A stretch of DNA of 64,000 nt from Sporosarcina sp. Marseille-Q4063 (lineage in GTDB: Bacteria; Bacillota; Bacilli; Bacillales_A; Planococcaceae). Position numbers and translations under genes: made by a program. The stretch is taken from NCBI RefSeq assembly GCF_018309085.1, contig NZ_CP070502.1:2108001-2172000 (forward strand), given 5' to 3'. Below are positions 31,158 through 40,294 of this stretch, piece by piece. Each line of letters opens with the position of its first letter. Position 1 is the first letter of the stretch. The notes beneath the pieces are model-generated. The model was not told the origin of the DNA, searched no databases, and saw only the letters and a list, made by a program, of their open reading frames with translations.

Positions 31158-31439
31158 TTAGAACCAGCGTGAACGGCCTCTCCTGCCGAACTCAGGACCA
31201 TAGCCACCTCCGAACTCCGGTCCAAAACCACCACGTGGGACGACTGGTGCTCCCATTACGTCCTCCGTCGTTTCTGGATAATAATGTCTTGGTATATCGA
31301 CGTAATGATGTCTATTCACATTGACAATCGGGTGAATAACAGGAACTTCCCGCGGCATATATTCATCGTGAAATCTATATTCCGGCGGGCATACAATCGG
31401 CATAACATGATTGTCAGGGCACTTTCCATGATTCATCAT
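31158..31439 (-). CDS. CotD-family spore coat protein
   Basis: The 93-residue protein resembles inner spore coat protein CotD: His-, Tyr- and Pro-rich, with CPDNHVMPIVCPPEYRFHDEY at the N-terminus, VNVNRHHYVDIPRHYYPE in the middle, and a Gly-Phe rich end. A very strong GGAGGAGGTGATC site precedes ATG 31439. It is expected to be made in the mother cell during sporulation. The family call is from motif resemblance. Confidence 0.85.
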   Translation of the reverse strand: MMNHGKCPDNHVMPIVCPPEYRFHDEYMPREVPVIHPIVNVNRHHYVDIPRHYYPETTEDVMGAPVVPRGGFGPEFGGGYGPEFGRRGRSRWF

Positions 31440-31532
31440 ACGATCACCTCCTCCTTCTAGTACATGTTTTTAAAAGGAGAATAGACGGGCGAGCGACTAT
31501 GGGCAATTGAAAAGAATGAGAAATGGGGCTGT

Positions 31533-32180
31533 GTGTTGCGGGAATATATGTGGAGACTCGTGCGTTGCGTTGCGGGAATAACGTTGGTCGTTACGGGAGC
31601 AAAATGACGCGATACGGGAACAAAATCTACGACCCGCGCGTTGTGGGAATAAACTAGTCTGTTACGGGAACAACGTCGGCCGATACGGGAGCAAAATGAC
31701 GCGATACGGGAACAAAATCTACGACCCGCGCGTTGTGGGAATAAACTAGTCTGTTACGGGAGCAACGTTGGCCGATACGGGAGCAAAATGACGCGATACG
31801 GGAATAAAATCTACGACCCGCGCGTTGTGGGAATAAACTAGTCTGTTACGGGAGCAACGTTGGCCGATACGGGAGCAAAATGACGCGATACAGGAACAAA
31901 AACTACGACCCGCGCGTTGCGGGAATAAACTAGTCTGTTACGGGAATAACGTCGGCCGATACGGGAGCAAAATGACGCGAGACGGGAATAAAATCTACGA
32001 CCCGCGCGTTGCGGGAATAAACTAGTCTGTTACGGGAACAACATCGGCCGATACGGGAGCAAAATGACGCGATACGGGAACAAAATCTACGACCCGCGCG
32101 TTGTGGGAATAAACTAGTCTGTTACGGAAACAACGTCGGCCGGTACGGGAGCAAAATGACGCGATACGGGAATAAAATCA
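31533..32180 (+). repeat. 92-bp satellite array 2 (about seven units)
   Basis: Six near-complete units start at 31640, 31732, 31824, 31916, 32008 and 32100, exactly 92 bp apart, preceded by a 71-bp three-word unit at 31569 and one decayed word at about 31534. Words GTTGYGGGAATAAA, GTTACGGGARCAAC, GATACGGGAGCAAA and GATACGGGAAYAAA occur at 21, 21, 21 and 29 bp. Linkers (CTAGTCT, GTCGGCC, ATGACGC) differ from array 1 but the words match. The array fills most of the 865-bp gap between the divergent cotD-like and NERD genes. Confidence 0.95.
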
Positions 32181-32304
32181 GCAACCGCATCAGTTCAGAA
32201 AATCAACACTGTTAAAATAAACATAATGTTTTATAGGCCATTTTTTCATATAGACAGTCTTCAATTTTCATGGTATTCTAATTTCAGAATATTATGTTAG
32301 GAGG

Positions 32305-33267
32305 ATGAACAAATTTATCGTTAAAAAACGTGTTGAACCCTTAATTATCGAGAGCCTTCGGGCGGCTTTGTCTCGACTTGATCCAACTCACGAGAAATAT
32401 GCAATGCTAAATGGGATGTATTCTTCTCGTATTTCAGGTTTAGCCGGGGAGGATAAGGTAGACCAAGTTTTCCAGAAGTACAAATTCTCGATGCAACATA
32501 AAATTTTTAATGGGCTTTCCCTGACATCAAGTACAGATTTCCAAATTGATTCACTGTTCATTACCCCCGCATACGCAGTTGTAATCGAAACCAAAAACCT
32601 TGCCGGTTCGATTAAGGTGAAAAACAATCCACCTCAATTGCTACAAACTCTTGATAATGGCGATATAAGAAGTTATGTAAGTCCTGTTTTGCAAGTGCAG
32701 TCTAATAAGGAATTGCTACAAGATTGGTTCCATAGCCGGAATATTTCACTTCCCATTTATGGCATCGTCGCCCTTGCTTTCCCAAAGAAAGATGTTGAAC
32801 TATTTGATACAGATATCCAGTTTTTATACCCTTCCGGAATTCCCTCATATATCCGGAGTCTCCCAACAACCCCTCATTTGTTGGATGAAAAGAACTTTTC
32901 CCTTTTGATTAATGACCTTTTTCACAGCGATAAAGAGTTTATTCCTAATCCGCTTTGTCTAACCTACTCTTTACAAAAAAATGATATCTTTACGGGCGTT
33001 TTCTGCCCTGCCTGTCGTTTTTTAAGTATGACTAAATATAGGGGCGGCTGGCGTTGTCCAGCATGTGCACACAAAAGTTCACAAGCACATGTACAAGCCA
33101 TACGTGATTGGTTTCTTTTATTCGGAGGAAAAATGACAAATAAAGATTGTCGTGAATTTCTTAACATACACCAACGATCAACAGCTACCCGAATTTTACA
33201 AAGTATGGATTTGCACACAGCTGGAGAAAAGCGCAATCGCACCTATGCAATATCCACTTTTAGATAA
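32305..33267 (+). CDS. NERD-domain protein with zinc ribbon
   Basis: The 320-residue protein has a NERD (nuclease-related) domain, about residues 48-160, with GLAGEDKVDQVF, DFQIDSLFITPAYAVVIETKNLAGSI (the restriction-like D-x-EtK core) and conserved downstream helices. A C-terminal zinc ribbon (CPAC at about 243 and CPAC at about 258) and a helix-turn-helix-like tail follow. It could bind or cut nucleic acid; the substrate is unknown. The GGAGG site abuts ATG 32305 with no spacer, so the true start is unclear. An AbrB-like gene follows 20 bp downstream. Confidence 0.88.
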   Translation: MNKFIVKKRVEPLIIESLRAALSRLDPTHEKYAMLNGMYSSRISGLAGEDKVDQVFQKYKFSMQHKIFNGLSLTSSTDFQIDSLFITPAYAVVIETKNLAGSIKVKNNPPQLLQTLDNGDIRSYVSPVLQVQSNKELLQDWFHSRNISLPIYGIVALAFPKKDVELFDTDIQFLYPSGIPSYIRSLPTTPHLLDEKNFSLLINDLFHSDKEFIPNPLCLTYSLQKNDIFTGVFCPACRFLSMTKYRGGWRCPACAHKSSQAHVQAIRDWFLLFGGKMTNKDCREFLNIHQRSTATRILQSMDLHTAGEKRNRTYAISTFR

Positions 33268-33287
33268 AAAATAAATGGAGGAATCAT

Positions 33288-33677
33288 ATGATTGGACTAC
33301 TACCGGAAGAAACAATAAAAGTGTATTTATCAGAGGAAAACACGATTGAGTTGCCCGAAAAATTCTGTAAAAAACTCAACGCCGAATACGAATTAACCCT
33401 TGACATACATGTGGATCACATCGTTATACGCCCAGTTCCTAAAGACCCGCATGACTTTTATGAAAAACTATTAACTCAGGTTATCGAGGAGGGATTCAAA
33501 GGGAGTAAACTAATTGCAGAAATGCGGAAAAGACTTATACAGCATCAAGGAATTGCACGTGCGATAGCTGCCGATGCAAGAGCAGAAAGAAAAAATGTGG
33601 AATACATCGCAAGCATGAAAGAGTTAGAATTGGAGAGTCGACTAGACAGTGATGATTGGAGATACGAAAGCTATTAA
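33288..33677 (+). CDS. AbrB/SpoVT-like N-terminal domain protein, unknown
   Basis: The first about 45 residues (IKVYLSEENTIELPEKFCKK followed by a VIRPV strand) resemble a swapped-hairpin AbrB/MazE DNA-binding domain. The rest is helical and charged (about 60-129). It follows the NERD gene closely with a GGAGGAATCAT site, so the two are probably co-transcribed. An antitoxin or regulator role is possible but unproven; no toxin-like gene follows. Confidence 0.75.
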   Translation: MIGLLPEETIKVYLSEENTIELPEKFCKKLNAEYELTLDIHVDHIVIRPVPKDPHDFYEKLLTQVIEEGFKGSKLIAEMRKRLIQHQGIARAIAADARAERKNVEYIASMKELELESRLDSDDWRYESY

Positions 33678-33708
33678 ATTAACTAAGGGAAATTGACAAA
33701 ATAAAATT

Positions 33709-33741
33709 AAAAACGTGCACTAAGCCCCCCAGTGCACGTTA
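33709..33741. terminator. Bidirectional terminator (33.7 kb)
   Basis: ACGTGCACT and AGTGCACGT form a perfect 9-bp stem around AAGCCCCCC. T-rich flanks on the minus side (TTTTTAATTTT) terminate the Yip1 gene; the plus-strand gene also ends here. Confidence 0.8.
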
Positions 33742-33747
33742 ACTAAA

Positions 33748-34359
33748 TTACAACATAATCATTACGATTAAAACAATAATCGGAATGGTAATTACCACCA
33801 AAATCCCAATCATAATCGCGATTGCTCCGAAACCACGCCATGCCGAGAAGTTATGCACGAGTCCGAGTCCTTTTGACAAAACGACCACGGCGTATATCGA
33901 AACCCCTAATTGGATCAGATTAAGCGGAAGATAAAAACCAATCGACATATTCGTTATGGTGAAAATATCAACTGGCTGCATAAATAGATTCTTTCCATAC
34001 AGGATAACTGCGATAATCCCAAGCGGCATTGTCCATATGGTTGGTATCAAACCAGCCGCAACCGCATAACTCGTATTGCGTATCGTTCCGGTTCCTCCCA
34101 ATAGTTTCCCAATCCAAGTGTAAACGACAGATGATAATCCCAAACCTGCGACAGTGCCGATGATTGACAATATCGTAATAATTAAAAGAATAACGGGTAA
34201 TGAAAACTCAACAAAAAACCCTTGATCCGCGAACGCTAAGATTCCTGTAGCAAAAGATGATAATATGGCCAAAAAGATTAAATAACTAATCGGTTTATTG
34301 TCCATCATGTATTGCACGGTGTTCTTGGGCTGAGACCAAATCGATAATAATGGGTTCAT
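33748..34359 (-). CDS. Yip1-family integral membrane protein
   Basis: The 203-residue protein starts MNPLLSIWSQPKNTVQYMMD, the typical NP-x-x-SIW start of bacterial Yip1-domain proteins, and has five predicted transmembrane helices (about 27-47, 53-80, 95-122, 135-160, 175-200). Its function in bacteria is not known. It is flanked by its own terminator. Confidence 0.85.
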   Translation of the reverse strand: MNPLLSIWSQPKNTVQYMMDNKPISYLIFLAILSSFATGILAFADQGFFVEFSLPVILLIITILSIIGTVAGLGLSSVVYTWIGKLLGGTGTIRNTSYAVAAGLIPTIWTMPLGIIAVILYGKNLFMQPVDIFTITNMSIGFYLPLNLIQLGVSIYAVVVLSKGLGLVHNFSAWRGFGAIAIMIGILVVITIPIIVLIVMIML

Positions 34360-34599
34360 ACTGTAACCCCCCCTTTATTTCATTATCAAGCCGTTGGAAT
34401 AAATTGTCTACCCAATTTTCAAACTTCATTCATGCTGCTAATTCTTTTTTGAGTCGAAACTGATTCATTCGAACACTTCTAATCTATGCAACAGTTCATT
34501 ACGGGATTTATCGAAAACAATATAAATTCATAATTCACGAATGAAAACAGGCGTGTTTCCAACAACCAATTGGTCATTATTCGCCGCTAACTTCAAAAT

Positions 34600-34630
34600 A
34601 AAAAAAGAGTCCTCCTTTTTAGGAAAACCC
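34600..34630 (-). terminator. Terminator of the 34661-34828 small gene
   Basis: GGGTTTTCCT and AGGAGGACTC can pair with wobble bonds on the minus strand and are followed by TTTTTTT. Confidence 0.65.
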
Positions 34631-34660
34631 TTTGTATGACACGTATGTTAGGCAATTTTA

Positions 34661-34828
34661 TTATTGATAAGTCTCAGGTAGTTGTTGGTCTTGGAATAAG
34701 TGTTCCTTTGCTTCTTCCGCGCAGGAACTAAATATAGGTGCGCCTTCACCGACCATTTTTAACGAAGCAATATAATCTTCGTCATGTCTACGCGCCATTT
34801 CTTCTGGATCAACTGGTAAACGATTCAT
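34661..34828 (-). CDS. Small hypothetical protein, 55 residues
   Basis: ATG 34828 follows a perfect AAAGGAGG ten bases upstream; the frame runs to TAA 34661-34663 and encodes an acidic, soluble 55-residue protein (MNRLPVDPEEMARRHDEDYI at the start, single Cys near residue 36). It has its own terminator. The gap from 34360 to 34600 upstream of that terminator holds nothing I can support. Confidence 0.75.
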   Translation of the reverse strand: MNRLPVDPEEMARRHDEDYIASLKMVGEGAPIFSSCAEEAKEHLFQDQQLPETYQ

Positions 34829-35010
34829 AAACGATCAGCCTCCTTTACATAATAACCGTGGCTAAATGTGACGGGACAAGAAAAATCGCTTAAATCAAAC
34901 CGATTATCTAGTTATAGTATACCAAATCTTCTGTCACTAGTAAACTACTACGCTTCATTCGTTATACTTTCCAGGTGTAAGGTTATACTATGCAGTAGGG
35001 AGGGATTTTT

Positions 35011-35403
35011 ATGCAGAGAGTAATTCTTTTTGACGGCGAGTGTAATTTCTGTGATGCCAACGTGCAATTTATTATCAAACGAGATCCGTACGCACACTTT
35101 CATTTCGCATCGTTGCAAGGTGAAACAGGTACGAAGTTCACGAATAAATACGGTATACCCGAAGACGTAGACAGCCTAGTCTTGATTGAAAAAAATAAAG
35201 CCTTTACAAAATCGGACGCCGCGCTTCGCATCGCGAAAAAACTTGACGGGTTATGGCATCTGTTATTCATATTTATACTCGTCCCGCGACCGATTCGTGA
35301 CGGCGTTTATAACTACATCGCTAAAAATCGCTATAAATGGTTCGGCAAAAAAGAACTGGCTTGTTCATTACCATCCCCGGATGTTAGAAAACGATTTTTA
35401 TAA
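35011..35403 (+). CDS. DCC-family (DUF393) thiol-disulfide oxidoreductase-like protein
   Basis: The 130-residue protein opens with VILFDGECNFCDANVQF, the DxxCxxC signature of the DCC/DUF393 family, a thioredoxin-like fold. KSDAALRIAKKL and the VPRPIRDGVYNYIAKNRYKWFG block are also typical. Redox role is inferred from the family. ATG 35011 has AGGGAGGG upstream; the gene is monocistronic with a shared terminator. Confidence 0.9.
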   Translation: MQRVILFDGECNFCDANVQFIIKRDPYAHFHFASLQGETGTKFTNKYGIPEDVDSLVLIEKNKAFTKSDAALRIAKKLDGLWHLLFIFILVPRPIRDGVYNYIAKNRYKWFGKKELACSLPSPDVRKRFL

Positions 35404-35406
35404 ATC

Positions 35407-35441
35407 AAAAAAGCCTTCTGGATTTCTCCAAAAGGCTTTTC
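35407..35441. terminator. Bidirectional terminator (35.4 kb)
   Basis: AAAAGCCTTCTGG and CCAAAAGGCTTTT pair; T-tracts on both strands serve the converging DCC and DUF779 genes. Confidence 0.8.
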
Positions 35442-35445
35442 ACAT

Positions 35446-35802
35446 TCATACTTGCAATGCTTCATTTTCTTCAGCGGTAAAGGCACGCGATCTAACTAAG
35501 AAACGTTTTCCTTCGACGCCTTCGAGTGAAAACATGCCGCCTCGACCTTCAACTACGTCGATAATGAGTTGCGTATGTTTCCAATAGTCGAACTGGTTTT
35601 TATGCATATAAAACGGTGCATCCCCGATGTGACCGAGAAGGACGTCTTGCTCCCCGATTATTAATTCGCCGTCTGGGTAGCACATCGGTGACGACCCGTC
35701 GCAACAACCGCCCGATTGATGAAACATGAGCGGTCCATGCTTCTTTTTCAAAAACTCAATGAGTTCCAGTGTCGCGTCAGTCGCAATCACACGTTTTGTC
35801 AT
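35446..35802 (-). CDS. DUF779 protein, aldehyde-dehydrogenase partner
   Basis: The 118-residue protein has FHQSGGCCDGSSPMCYP, a Cys-rich block of DUF779 proteins that commonly sit next to acetaldehyde dehydrogenases. Function unknown; a metal or redox role is possible because of the Cys cluster. It follows the dehydrogenase by 12 bp, so the two form an operon. Confidence 0.9.
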   Translation of the reverse strand: MTKRVIATDATLELIEFLKKKHGPLMFHQSGGCCDGSSPMCYPDGELIIGEQDVLLGHIGDAPFYMHKNQFDYWKHTQLIIDVVEGRGGMFSLEGVEGKRFLVRSRAFTAEENEALQV

Positions 35803-35814
35803 TGATCTACTCGC

Positions 35815-37356
35815 TCAAAAGAATCCTTGTTTGTTTTCGTTGTAACTAACAAGCATGTTTTTCGTTTGCTGATAGCCGGACAACATAGCGAGATGGTTTT
35901 CGCGTCCGATACCAGATGCTTTGTAGCCTCCGAAAGCTGCATGAGCTGGGTAGACGTGGTAGCAATTCGTCCAAACGCGTCCTGCTTGAATGCCGCGCCC
36001 GAAACGATATGCCGTATTGACGTCGCGTGTCCAAACTGCAGCGCCTAGACCATATAATGTGTCATTCGCGATTTCGAGTGCTTCTTCTTTCGTTTTGAAA
36101 GTCGTCACGGAAACGACAGGTCCGAAAATTTCTTCTTGGAAAATCCGCATTTTATTGTCGCCTTTAAAGACTGTCGGTTTGACATAATAGCCTTCCGCCA
36201 AATCTCCTTCGAACTTGTTTTGTTCGCCGCCCGCTAAACATTCCGCGCCTTCTTGCTTACCGATATCTAGATAGGACAAGATTTTCTCCAACTGTTCCGT
36301 TGAAGCTTGAGCGCCCATCATTACTGTTGGGTCGAGCGGGTTTCCTACTTTAATCGCTTCTACTCGAGCAAGTGCCCGTTCCATGAATTTATCATAAATT
36401 GATTCGTGGATTAAAGCACGTGACGGACATGTGCACACTTCGCCTTGATTGAGCGCGAACATGACAAATCCTTCGACAGCTTTATCGAAAAACGCATCGT
36501 CTTCGTCAGCAATATCCTCAAAGAAGATATTCGGCGATTTTCCGCCCAACTCGAGCGACACCGGGATTGTATTTTGAGATGCATATTGCATAATTAGACG
36601 TCCTGTTGTTGTTTCGCCTGTAAAAGCAATTTTCCCGATGCGTGGATTCGATGCAAGCGGCTTTCCTGCTTCTAGACCAAAACCGTTTACAACGTTTACG
36701 ACACCTGCCGGAAGTAGATCTTCGATTAATTCGACAAGAACCATAATCGATGCCGGTGTTTGTTCAGCCGGTTTTAAGATGACGCAGTTTCCAGCTGCTA
36801 GTGCTGGTGCTAATTTCCAAACCGCCATTAAAATCGGGAAGTTCCACGGAATAATTTGACCGACGACTCCAATCGGCTCATGGAAGTGATACGCGACTGT
36901 ATCATCATCAATTTGGCTTACGCCGCCTTCTTGCGCACGAATTGCCCCTGCAAAATAACGGAAGTGGTCAATTGCGAGCGGAATGTCCGCGTTCAATGTT
37001 TCGCGAACCGCTTTTCCATTTTCCCACGACTCCGCAACAGCCAACATCTCCAAATTTTGTTCCATGCGATCTGCGATTTTGAGTAAAATATTTGAGCGTT
37101 CCGTTACAGACGTTTTTCCCCATGCATCTTTTGCGGCATGCGCTGCATCAAGTGCAAGTTCAATATCTTCTGAAGTTGAACGGGCTACTTCCGTGAAAAC
37201 TTTCCCCGTAACCGGCGTCGGATTATCAAAATACTTGCCGCTTACCGGCGGTGTCCATTTCCCACCGATATAATTTTCGTACCTTTCCTTGTAATTCACT
37301 TTCGCTCCGTCCGTGTTTGGAAATGCGTAAACTTGATTCTCTACTGCTTGTACCAT
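35815..37356 (-). CDS. NAD-dependent aldehyde dehydrogenase (acetaldehyde type)
   Basis: The 513-residue class-I-like aldehyde dehydrogenase oxidises aldehydes, probably acetaldehyde, to acids. Visible motifs: [24 protein letters not shown] (cofactor site), [20 protein letters not shown] (general base Glu) and [11 protein letters not shown] with the catalytic Cys near 306. The DUF779 partner supports the ExaC/acetaldehyde subgroup. ATG 37356 follows GGGAGGAATGG. Confidence 0.93.
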   Translation of the reverse strand: MVQAVENQVYAFPNTDGAKVNYKERYENYIGGKWTPPVSGKYFDNPTPVTGKVFTEVARSTSEDIELALDAAHAAKDAWGKTSVTERSNILLKIADRMEQNLEMLAVAESWENGKAVRETLNADIPLAIDHFRYFAGAIRAQEGGVSQIDDDTVAYHFHEPIGVVGQIIPWNFPILMAVWKLAPALAAGNCVILKPAEQTPASIMVLVELIEDLLPAGVVNVVNGFGLEAGKPLASNPRIGKIAFTGETTTGRLIMQYASQNTIPVSLELGGKSPNIFFEDIADEDDAFFDKAVEGFVMFALNQGEVCTCPSRALIHESIYDKFMERALARVEAIKVGNPLDPTVMMGAQASTEQLEKILSYLDIGKQEGAECLAGGEQNKFEGDLAEGYYVKPTVFKGDNKMRIFQEEIFGPVVSVTTFKTKEEALEIANDTLYGLGAAVWTRDVNTAYRFGRGIQAGRVWTNCYHVYPAHAAFGGYKASGIGRENHLAMLSGYQQTKNMLVSYNENKQGFF

Positions 37357-37462
37357 TTTCCATTCCTCCCATTTCGATAATTTTCTAAAACATGTTGCGA
37401 ATAGATTCCCTATGAATCTACTTGCCTACCAAATTCCTGAAATTCTAAGAGGTTGCACACTC

Positions 37463-37491
37463 ATTATGTCAGACTAAATATAATATTTCAA
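37463..37491 (-). promoter_or_regulatory. Candidate promoter of the aldehyde dehydrogenase operon
   Basis: Minus-strand TTGAAA (37491-37486), 17 bp, CATAAT (37468-37463), about 105 bp before the start. The rest of the 37357-37870 gap is A/T-rich without a gene; it includes the 10-bp palindrome CGGGTACCCG near 37777 and a terminator at its right end. No sigma-54 motif was found. Confidence 0.55.
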
Positions 37492-37821
37492 CTAAATAAA
37501 TAACGAGTCTTGTTTTAGTGCGGATTTACGACAAATAAAGTTGTAATTCGATAGTATTCCCCAGGAAATAGGGTGAAAATAATCCATTTTTCGAGCCGAC
37601 TATAGACCCTTCAATTCTATTAAAAGAATCAAAGTTCATTGTAAATAACTTTTTAAAACCATTCACAACTGTTAATAATTATCTGATTCATCTGACACCA
37701 CTCCCTGCTCTGTTGGGTTTCTCCGCCAACATGATGATTTGACGTGATTTTTTCACGCACTACTATCCTATGGGCGGGTACCCGGGAATATGCCTAAACA
37801 GGTAAAGTTTTTTTATTCTAC

Positions 37822-37858
37822 AAAAAAAGCCTCTCCATCTTTACGAGATAGAGAGGCA
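37822..37858 (-). terminator. Terminator of the permease-amidohydrolase operon
   Basis: GCCTCTCTATCTCG and AGATGGAGAGGC pair on the minus strand and are followed by TTTTTTT. Confidence 0.88.
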
Positions 37859-37870
37859 ATTCTTATATAG

Positions 37871-39043
37871 TTATTTTAGATAAGCCCAAGCATACTGCGC
37901 GTACAGTTCCGCACCGGTGGCAAGTGCATCTTCGTCAATATCAAAATTTCCATGGTGATGCGACCATTCAGTATCTTTTTTGGCATTCCCACTCCCTACG
38001 AGCGCGAAACTGCCAGGGGCTTTGTCTAGATAGAACGAGAAATCTTCTGCGCCCATTGTCGGCTTTTCAGCAAAAATAACGTCAGATCCAAATGCCTCTG
38101 TAGCAACTTGCTGAACGAGAACGGCACTTTCCTCATCATTAATGACTGGTTGCGTGCCGCGGATGTACTCAACTTCTGCAGTAGCGCCGTATGTCGATGC
38201 CACGTTTTGTGCGTAGTGACTAATGCTCTTTTCAATATGATTTCGCGTCTCTTGATTAAATGTGCGAACAGTTCCTTCTATAAGCGCATTCTCAGCAATC
38301 ACGTTAAAACGAGTGCCGACATCCATTCTTCCGATTGTAAGTACGGCTGCGTTTTGTGGATCGATTGTTCGCGAAACAACTGTTTGAATATTCATGACAA
38401 AAGAAGAGGCAACGAGTGCGGCGTCGATGCAATCTTCGGGAATCGCCCCGTGTCCGCCTTTCCCTACGAAATTAACCCTGAAAATATCAGCTGCGGCAAA
38501 CGACGGTCCAGGTGGGCATGAAACTTTATGCGTCGGCATTTGCGACCAAATATGGATACCGAATACATTATCGACACCATCCATCGCGCCTTGTTCGACC
38601 ATCGCTTTTGCGCCTTCGGCAATTTCTTCAGCGGGTTGGAATATAAGACGTACATTTCCTGGAAGATCATCTTTCACTTCAGACAATGCTTTTGCTGCAA
38701 TCAAAAGCATTGATGTATGGGCGTCATGTCCGCAAGCATGCATTTTCCCATTCACTTTTGACGCATAAGGGACGTGGGTATTGAGCTGTTCAACTGGTAG
38801 CGCATCCATGTCTCCACGCAGTGCAACTGTTTTTCCGCCCGGTTGACCTTCTATCGTTGCAATGACGCCAGTCGGTTCGGTTCTTCGATACGAAATGCCA
38901 AGCGCATCGAGATAATCACAGATGAATTGGGTTGTTTGCACTTCTTCCCACGGCAATTCCGGTTCGCTGTGCAATTTTCGTCGAAGCGCTGTTAATTCGT
39001 CGCTATATTGAGTGATTAAATCTTTAATCTTTTGATTAATCAT
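37871..39043 (-). CDS. M20-family amidohydrolase (aminoacylase/hippurate hydrolase type)
   Basis: The 390-residue metal-dependent hydrolase has RRKLHSEPELPWEE, LRGDMDALPV, MHACGHDAHTSMLL and FQPAEE with the His, Asp and Glu metal ligands, plus the dimerisation domain near 185-295. Substrates of this subgroup are N-acyl amino acids or indole conjugates; the exact one is unknown. It overlaps the upstream hydrolase by four bases, in an operon with a permease. Confidence 0.92.
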   Translation of the reverse strand: MINQKIKDLITQYSDELTALRRKLHSEPELPWEEVQTTQFICDYLDALGISYRRTEPTGVIATIEGQPGGKTVALRGDMDALPVEQLNTHVPYASKVNGKMHACGHDAHTSMLLIAAKALSEVKDDLPGNVRLIFQPAEEIAEGAKAMVEQGAMDGVDNVFGIHIWSQMPTHKVSCPPGPSFAAADIFRVNFVGKGGHGAIPEDCIDAALVASSFVMNIQTVVSRTIDPQNAAVLTIGRMDVGTRFNVIAENALIEGTVRTFNQETRNHIEKSISHYAQNVASTYGATAEVEYIRGTQPVINDEESAVLVQQVATEAFGSDVIFAEKPTMGAEDFSFYLDKAPGSFALVGSGNAKKDTEWSHHHGNFDIDEDALATGAELYAQYAWAYLK

Positions 39044-40275
39044 GACGTCTCTTCCTCCATTAATCGTTTTACCGTTTCGAATAAAATATTTGTGCCAGCT
39101 GCCAAATCACTTGCATCCGACCATTCTTCCGGACAATGGCTGAGTCCGTCTTTACTCGGGATGAATACCATTCCACAAGCAGTGAAATCTGACAACACCA
39201 TCGCATCATGCCCGGCGCCACTTTGCATGTTGCAGTTCGTAATTTCTAACGCATCGCTCGTCTCCTTCAAAATGGAACGAATATTTTCATCCAAAAACTT
39301 CGGTTGAATATAGAGCATTTCCTCCACACTGATATGAATGCCCTTCTCTTGCCCGGTAGCAATTCGTTCGTTAGTACGTCGAACAGCTTCAAGGATATTT
39401 TCTTCCTTGCCCGCTCGTATATCGATTGTGAAAGTAACTTTATCTGGAATTACATTCGCACCGTTTGGATAAACATTCAATCGACCTGTTGTAATTACAG
39501 TCCCTTCCCCTATAGAGGTTGCCAGTTCAGGCAAGTCACCAATAATTTGCGCGGCTGAGACAAGGGCATCGGAGCGCCGGTTCATGGGCGTTGTACCTGC
39601 ATGCCCGGCTTGCCCTTGCACGGTTACTTCCAATTGCGTCAGTCCCACGATCGACTCAACAATACCTACCTGGATGCCTTTTTCTTCGAGAATCGGGCCT
39701 TGTTCGATATGCAGTTCTAGAAAAGCACGAATGGTTTCGTGATCACGCACCTTCTTTTTCAAGGGATCCAGTCCAATGGTCAACATCGCATCTTCGGCTA
39801 AAACACCATCTTTATCCGCGAGCTTTTTAAAATCCTCATCGGAAAGCATCCCCATCATGCCCCTAGAACCCATGAGTCCCCCGCCGAACCGCGAACCTTC
39901 TTCTTCCACAAGCGCGATAATTTCGAGGGGATACGTTGGCTGCACGTTATTTTCTTTGAACAATGCAGCTACTTCTAGCCCGACAACAACACCTGCAGTA
40001 CCGTCGTAAGCACCGCCATTCGGAACAGAATCGAAATGAGAACCGACAATAACAGATGGCTTGTCTGGTGAAGTTCCTTCGAGTTTCCCGAAAATATTTC
40101 CAAATCCGTCTTCAGACACTTCGAGACCGTACTCGATCATTTTTTCTTTAATAAAGTTTCGCGCCTGCAAATCTTCTTTGCTATATGTAAGCCTCGTCAC
40201 GCCTTGACCTGGCGTTGACGTAAAACGGTTTAATAATTCTATATGTTGTTCGATTCGTTCTTGATTTGCCTTCAT
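39040..40275 (-). CDS. M20 Zn-dependent hydrolase, N-carbamoyl-amino acid/allantoate type
   Basis: The 411-residue protein belongs to the hydantoinase/carbamoylase group: GSHFDSVPNGGAYDGTAGVVVGLE, EEEGSRFGGGLMGSRGMMG, ELHIEQGPILEEKG and SGAGHDAMVLSD hold the two metal sites. It likely releases an amino acid from an N-carbamoyl or allantoate-like substrate. ATG 40275 follows GGAGGATAAGTCT. The neighbours (another M20 enzyme and a permease) suggest uptake and cleavage of a blocked amino acid. Confidence 0.9.
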   Translation of the reverse strand: MKANQERIEQHIELLNRFTSTPGQGVTRLTYSKEDLQARNFIKEKMIEYGLEVSEDGFGNIFGKLEGTSPDKPSVIVGSHFDSVPNGGAYDGTAGVVVGLEVAALFKENNVQPTYPLEIIALVEEEGSRFGGGLMGSRGMMGMLSDEDFKKLADKDGVLAEDAMLTIGLDPLKKKVRDHETIRAFLELHIEQGPILEEKGIQVGIVESIVGLTQLEVTVQGQAGHAGTTPMNRRSDALVSAAQIIGDLPELATSIGEGTVITTGRLNVYPNGANVIPDKVTFTIDIRAGKEENILEAVRRTNERIATGQEKGIHISVEEMLYIQPKFLDENIRSILKETSDALEITNCNMQSGAGHDAMVLSDFTACGMVFIPSKDGLSHCPEEWSDASDLAAGTNILFETVKRLMEEETS

Positions 40276-40294
40276 AGACTTATCCTCCCACTAC

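Noticed and set aside
31569..32180. Possible CRISPR array
   Set aside because: The conserved words are 14 bp with linkers of about 7 or 15 bp, the linkers repeat from unit to unit, and no cas gene is near. This is a satellite, not a CRISPR.
37772..37790. Palindrome CGGGTACCCG before the aldehyde dehydrogenase
   Set aside because: A single short palindrome far from the candidate promoter and with no partner site; it could be chance or part of the 3' region of the neighbouring operon.
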